Source: Candidatus Poribacteria bacterium
Lineage (GTDB): Bacteria; Poribacteria; WGA-4E; PCPOR2b
DNA: 64,000 bases
Direction: 5' to 3'
Assembly (NCBI GenBank): GCA_022822785.1
Contig: JAJEAL010000053.1
Span: forward strand, 172,084 to 236,083
Shown here: positions 60,673 to 64,000 of the stretch, piece after piece
Layout: each line of letters starts with the position of its first letter
How positions within the stretch are numbered: position 1 is the first letter of the stretch
Position numbers and translations under genes: made by a program
The notes under the pieces: model-generated
Told to the model about the DNA's origin: nothing
The model's database searches: none
Seen by the model: the letters and a program-made list of their open reading frames with translations, nothing else

Positions 60673-61362
60673 ATGTTTCAAAAAATGACGAAGCATACAA
60701 GGGGGACCGTCCTGCTCGGGGTCCTATGTGTTCCGCTTCTCGCAGGAGGGATTTATCTCTACTATCAACACACGGTTGACCCAATGCAGAAACGGGTTTA
60801 TGTGGTACCAGAGCGGTCGGAGAGGCCGACAGCGCAGCCTGCGTTTCAGCCGGCACCGGTACACTCTACCCCGCATCTCCACGCTGCTGAGGTGCCGCAT
60901 TATGAAGATACAGACTCTGCCCATGAGCATGAATCGGATACAGCCGCCCCTACCGATACCTCGGATCGCTTTCTGACAGAGACTGAGTTTTCCGAAGAAC
61001 CCCTCACCCCAGAAAGTGCGGTTGATGTTGAGCAAGTACGGATCGCTGGTATCGCATCGCATATTGAAAAACTGGGGCTAGCCCTCAATAAAAAATATCC
61101 CGAAATAGCTCTGCTTGCCACCGTCTCTCCAGCGGAACTCGAGGAGTTGTATCCGACCCCTGAGGATCGACAAAAGCTTGCGGAACTCGGACAAAAAGCA
61201 CTCGCGGAGTTTACAGGTGAAATTCGCTCACTGTTTTTACAACTGCCAGCAGACGTGCAAGAAGATAGTTTCGACGAGGCTCGAGAGCATTTCACAACGT
61301 ACATGGGACAGGAGATGGCGGACGCAATCATGAAGGAACTTCGCTCACGAATCGGGGAGTAG
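60673..61362 (+). CDS. Membrane-anchored acidic protein, lineage-specific type
   Basis: The 229-residue protein has an N-terminal membrane anchor (about 10-27), then Q-K-R-V-Y-V-V-P, a long His/Glu/Pro-rich linker, and a helical C-terminal region (about 120-229) with P-E-D-R-Q-K-L-A-E-L. No known domain is recognised. The IS5 element stands directly before its ribosome site, so it has probably lost its old promoter unless the element supplies one. The next small gene starts 11 bases downstream. Confidence 0.65.
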   Translation: MFQKMTKHTRGTVLLGVLCVPLLAGGIYLYYQHTVDPMQKRVYVVPERSERPTAQPAFQPAPVHSTPHLHAAEVPHYEDTDSAHEHESDTAAPTDTSDRFLTETEFSEEPLTPESAVDVEQVRIAGIASHIEKLGLALNKKYPEIALLATVSPAELEELYPTPEDRQKLAELGQKALAEFTGEIRSLFLQLPADVQEDSFDEAREHFTTYMGQEMADAIMKELRSRIGE

Positions 61363-61373
61363 GAGATCAACCC

Positions 61374-61889
61374 ATGTGTAATAAACAGAAGATTCGCTAT
61401 GCGTTTTTTGGATCGGTGGTAACGTTTGCTTTGATGGCGATGGTGGCAATAGGGGTCTCCCCTTTGATTGCATAAAGAAATGGTGTGTCCCGTTCCGAGG
61501 GTCCTGATGAAGCATCGAGATTTGACGAGATTCAGTGCACCAAGCTAACGGTGGTGGATAAAGCGGGTAAAAAAGCGATTGTCTTAGATGCCATGGAAGA
61601 GGCAAATCATATCATACTGTATGATCAAAAAGGGCACCCGGGACTACACTTATGGGCTAGCGAGGGGCAGCATAGTATAAACGTCCTTGGTAATGGCAGC
61701 CAAACGGGGGTGAGTATCGCTTCTGGTGAAAACGGCAATGGTATATCTATCCACGATAACGCGGGGAAAGTTGCCCTAAACTTATTCGTTACGCAAACTC
61801 TAATGGGAACCGGTATAGTCGTCTACGATCGGACGGGTAACGTCAAGTGGGTAACCCCCGCTTCCCCTCCCTCTACCGGAGAGAAATGA
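61374..61889 (+). pseudogene. Exported beta-repeat protein split by an in-frame TAA
   Basis: The start at 61374 (AGGAG upstream) encodes an anchor, A-F-F-G-S-V-V-T-F-A-L-M-A-M, and stops at TAA (61473-61475). The same frame goes on with D-E-I-Q-C-T-K-L-T-V-V-D-K-A-G and repeats such as L-Y-D-Q-K-G and V-Y-D-R-T-G, spaced as in a beta-solenoid. In relatives that I recall this position is Gln, so CAA-to-TAA is likely. A GTG at 61485 could start a cytoplasmic remnant. The function is unknown. Confidence 0.6.
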
Positions 61890-61974
61890 ACTTTTTGTTT
61901 TTTTTTCTAAGGATTATCCAACCAGAAATAACGGAACAGGTGCAAAGAACGCCCTCGGTGATCTCCACTTATTT

Positions 61975-62901
61975 AACCTTTGGTGCTAGTTTAGAGGGTA
62001 AATCGAGCGATAGATAAAGGGACAAACCCATCAGCTTCAACGGGTAATCCGTCCCATTGTACCAAGAGATTAAACAGCGCCATAGTGAAAGCAAGTCTCG
62101 TTTTGAAATAGTCCCAACACCGAACACCGATGTGTGACTTTCTTCAAGTGGCAGACGCGGGTCAACATAGATAAAATAGTCTCTATCACCATCCGGTCGT
62201 TCCACTGTCCGGGTTGGCAAATACGCAAGTTGTCAGGAAACCAGTCTCGTTTGGTAAACCCTTTATCAGCAAACACAACCATCTGATGAGTCACCCCTTC
62301 GACTATATGTTGGAAGCTGCTGCCATCATACACAGTGGCAGTGTCACAATCCCAATCGACAATCAACCCCAGATGGTTGACCAATATACACAGTTTGCCT
62401 CCGACAATCCAGCGGTGGTTAGATATGCCTTTCTTGCCGACTTGCCCCTCAGACCGACCTTCTCGACGAGGGTGAATCAGTTCAATACCGTAAGTGTCAA
62501 TCACGCCAATCAGTGACGGTTCTGCCATGAAAAGGTCAGCTAACTGATGATGCCGGTTGAACAAGCGGAACAAGCGGGTACGTTTTGGTAAATTGGGGAA
62601 CACCGCTTTATAGTTGCTTGCTATCCACCGATAGAACGCACGTGCCCACCCCTTTGAGCGCGAAAAGCAACGCAAGGGTAACCCCTTCAGACGGATACAA
62701 TTTGGCTTGTGTATGCTTTTGATTGGTATTGGTTTGTGTCAGTTTATCATCTATACAACAGAACAGGTCTGTGATAAAATCTACCGTGGTCATGAGTTTT
62801 GCTTTCCTCCTGTTAATCGAGTATGGTGTGATACCCCGATTAACGATAGTATGGAGGAAAACGATACTCATGACCTATAAATTAAACTAGCACCACTGGT
62901 T
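61975..62901 (-). mobile_element. IS4/IS982-like insertion sequence
   Basis: TGGTGCTAGTTTA on the left (61981-61993) and TAAACTAGCACCA on the right (62883-62895) are terminal inverted repeats, extended imperfectly to AACC/GGTT. The sequence TTATTTAAC occurs at both borders (61969-61977 and 62900-62908) and is probably the target duplication of eight or nine bases. A strong palindrome of ATGAGT...ACTCAT type lies inside near 62790-62873. The right border meets the stop codon of the phytanoyl-CoA dioxygenase gene. Confidence 0.7.
62070..62793 (-). pseudogene. DDE transposase with a frameshift
   Basis: Translation begins at 62793 behind AGGAGG with T-V-D-F-I-T-D-L-F and reaches A-L-L-F-A-L-K-G. 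The rest lies in another frame: A-R-A-F-Y-R-W onwards, with V-I-D-T-Y, V-F-A-D-K-G-F and V-I-E-T-I-L-S as the DDE set. Removing one G in the GTGGGC near 62655 would restore A-L-K-G-V-A-R-A-F-Y-R-W. It is either a decayed gene or uses a programmed frameshift. Confidence 0.7.
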
Positions 62902-63727
62902 ATTTAACGATCTTATCCGGCTCTCTTGGTATAAGCTCCAGCGGTTGAACAATCTGCCGACGTTCGGGGGTCAAGCGCTTCAACAGTTCCGGTGAGGGCT
63001 GATAACCGTATCGGAAATTGCCCCAAGAAGGTCCATACCGATAGACGATAGTTCGACGAATACCTGGGTTCACCCGTTTTGCTGAACCGTGTGCAGCTCC
63101 ATCTACGAAAAGCAGCGCATCACCAGCTTTCATCTGGATTTCAACAGCCCCTTCAATCCCTTCAACTGTTGCGCCTTCTGACATTCTATGTTTATCGTAG
63201 TGCGGGTGTCTGAAATTGGATTTGTGACTGCCGGGGATAATCATTGTGCCGCCATCGCCGGGTCCAAAGTCCGTGAGTGCGATGAGGATATCAATCTGTC
63301 CACACATGAAACGACCATTGTGATACCGGAATTGATTGCGATGGATAGGTGGGTATCCTCCTGAGTGCAGCCCAATGGCTTCTCCCGGACCGCGAAAGGT
63401 GGCGAAGTTCTCGTCTATGAACAGGGGGCCGTGATGATAATCAAAGGATCCCTCCCCGCCGACAAAGTGTTTCACCTTATCAATCCACGAAGGGTGATCT
63501 ATCAACCGCTCGAAGGGTTCACCTGCCTCATAAATCTGTTGCAAATTGAAGCCGTCCGTCGTGCCGTACCGGTGCGCATGAACATAACCGTACCAGTCGC
63601 CCGCTTTCAACGGTGGTATCGCATCAAGGCTATCGTTGAGTTCGGCGACCTCTTCGGGGGTCAAAGCATTTGGCAAAATGATATAGCCACGTAAATCAAA
63701 TAGATAGATTTCGAGATCAGAAACCAT
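62900..63727 (-). CDS. Phytanoyl-CoA dioxygenase family protein (PhyH-like)
   Basis: This is an Fe(II)/2-oxoglutarate-dependent oxygenase of 275 residues. The metal site is probably the H-x-D variant and distal His: I-G-L-H-S-G-G near residue 130, G-Q-I-D-I, and A-A-H-G-S-A near 220, with G-I-R-R-T-I for 2-oxoglutarate. The family hydroxylates diverse small molecules; the substrate here is unknown. GGAGG precedes the ATG. The IS element's border overlaps its stop codon, so the last residues may have been altered. Confidence 0.87.
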   Translation of the reverse strand: MVSDLEIYLFDLRGYIILPNALTPEEVAELNDSLDAIPPLKAGDWYGYVHAHRYGTTDGFNLQQIYEAGEPFERLIDHPSWIDKVKHFVGGEGSFDYHHGPLFIDENFATFRGPGEAIGLHSGGYPPIHRNQFRYHNGRFMCGQIDILIALTDFGPGDGGTMIIPGSHKSNFRHPHYDKHRMSEGATVEGIEGAVEIQMKAGDALLFVDGAAHGSAKRVNPGIRRTIVYRYGPSWGNFRYGYQPSPELLKRLTPERRQIVQPLELIPREPDKIVK

Positions 63728-63764
63728 AAATCCTCCTCTGATTCATTGTTCGTTATCTCAGTAT

Positions 63765-63850
63765 TTGACATACTCCCCGCCCTGAAGGACGGGGCTTCTT
63801 TTGTCCTTTAGGAACGTGAATTGTGCTATCAACGAAGTTAGCCCCCCGCA
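63765..63850 (-). ncRNA. IS200/IS605 right end, candidate TnpB guide RNA (reRNA) region
   Basis: On the minus strand the TnpB stop is followed by CCCCGTCC-TTCA-GGGCGGGG, a strong hairpin (about 63776-63795), then GGAGTATGTCAA ending at 63765. This layout is typical of the right end of IS200/IS605 elements, whose transcript serves as TnpB guide scaffold. TCAA is a known type of right cleavage site. RNA function is inferred from family knowledge. Confidence 0.55.
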
Positions 63851-64000
63851 GGTGGGCTTACAACTTCTTCTGCAAGGGTTGATGCCCCAACCCTATGGAT
63901 ATTAACCGCGGCGTTGCGATCTCTATCCAACTGTGTGTGGCAGTTTGGACACTGCCATGTGCTATCACGTAGGTTTAGGTCTTGATTGACTGCACCGCAG
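63838..64000 (-). CDS. tnpB: TnpB (IS200/IS605-type RNA-guided nuclease), C-terminal end
   Basis: The frame is open to the window edge and ends at 63838. It encodes C-G-A-V-N-Q-D-L-N, then C-P-N-C-H-T-Q-L-D-R-D-R-N-A-A-V-N-I, the zinc ribbon and the last RuvC residues (D-R-D-x-N-A-A) of TnpB. About 53 codons are visible. The main nuclease part lies outside the window, so activity cannot be judged. Confidence 0.85.
   Translation of the reverse strand, partial: CGAVNQDLNLRDSTWQCPNCHTQLDRDRNAAVNIHRVGASTLAEEVVSPPAGG

Noticed and set aside
58095..61475. Stop-codon reassignment (TAA as Gln or TGA as another residue).
   Set aside because: Housekeeping genes in the window, such as recA, tyrS, nadK and recN, have no internal stops and end at TAA, TGA or TAG. 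Local decay is the simpler reading.

Overview
The window looks like a chromosome segment of a Candidatus Poribacteria-type bacterium. This rests on protein style, not on a marker gene. Two giant secreted WD40 proteins end in the NYPNPFNPETWIPYRLA sorting-tail motif that I associate with that group. Dockerin-like D-N-D-G calcium loops recur. There is a phytanoyl-CoA dioxygenase, many sugar-acid and polyol dehydrogenases, and small paralogous membrane-anchored proteins of a lineage-specific type. Palindromic dispersed repeats fill many intergenic gaps. No rRNA, tRNA or CRISPR array was seen.

Layout. 0-11.3 kb: end of an alpha/beta hydrolase, recA, a lone hydantoinase A-like protein, a lipoprotein, a two-domain sulfurtransferase behind a structured leader, an APH-type kinase, then a pterin block (tandem PTPS, folE, SDR) that fits tetrahydrobiopterin synthesis, and a KDPG aldolase. 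11.3-24.4 kb: a soluble Ser/Thr kinase with a helical tail, an aldolase plus iolC-like kinase, two tandem 14-blade WD40 exoproteins, iolD and a SIMPL lipoprotein. 24.4-31 kb (minus strand): recN, indolepyruvate ferredoxin oxidoreductase, aroE, zapA, packed as one operon. 31-36.5 kb (minus strand): a probable defence operon of nuclease-methylase fusion, specificity subunit, AAA ATPase and PIN-like protein, with stop/start overlaps. 36.6-41.2 kb (minus strand): nadK, a small unknown, DUF368 lipid-carrier flippase, surE and tyrS. 41.3-56.2 kb: a degenerate ABC ATPase, a broken nucleotidyltransferase, oxidoreductases, a PHP phosphoesterase, a 2H phosphoesterase, twin MFS transporters, an alpha/alpha-barrel-like protein, an enolase-superfamily member, a cupin and a methyltransferase.

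56.2-64 kb is accessory DNA. It holds a tyrosine recombinase, then a row of small membrane-anchored proteins (several Cys-rich), interrupted by an IS5-family element and followed by an IS4/IS982-like element. A phytanoyl-CoA dioxygenase and the end of a TnpB gene with its right-end hairpin (possible guide RNA) close the window. Three reading frames in this part each carry one in-frame stop that a single C-to-T change could explain, so the region appears to be decaying.

The best candidates for something new are the four-gene restriction/ATPase/PIN operon (31.0-36.5 kb), the uncharacterised small-protein row (57.4-61.9 kb) and the structured leader of the sulfurtransferase gene (about 5.72-5.93 kb).
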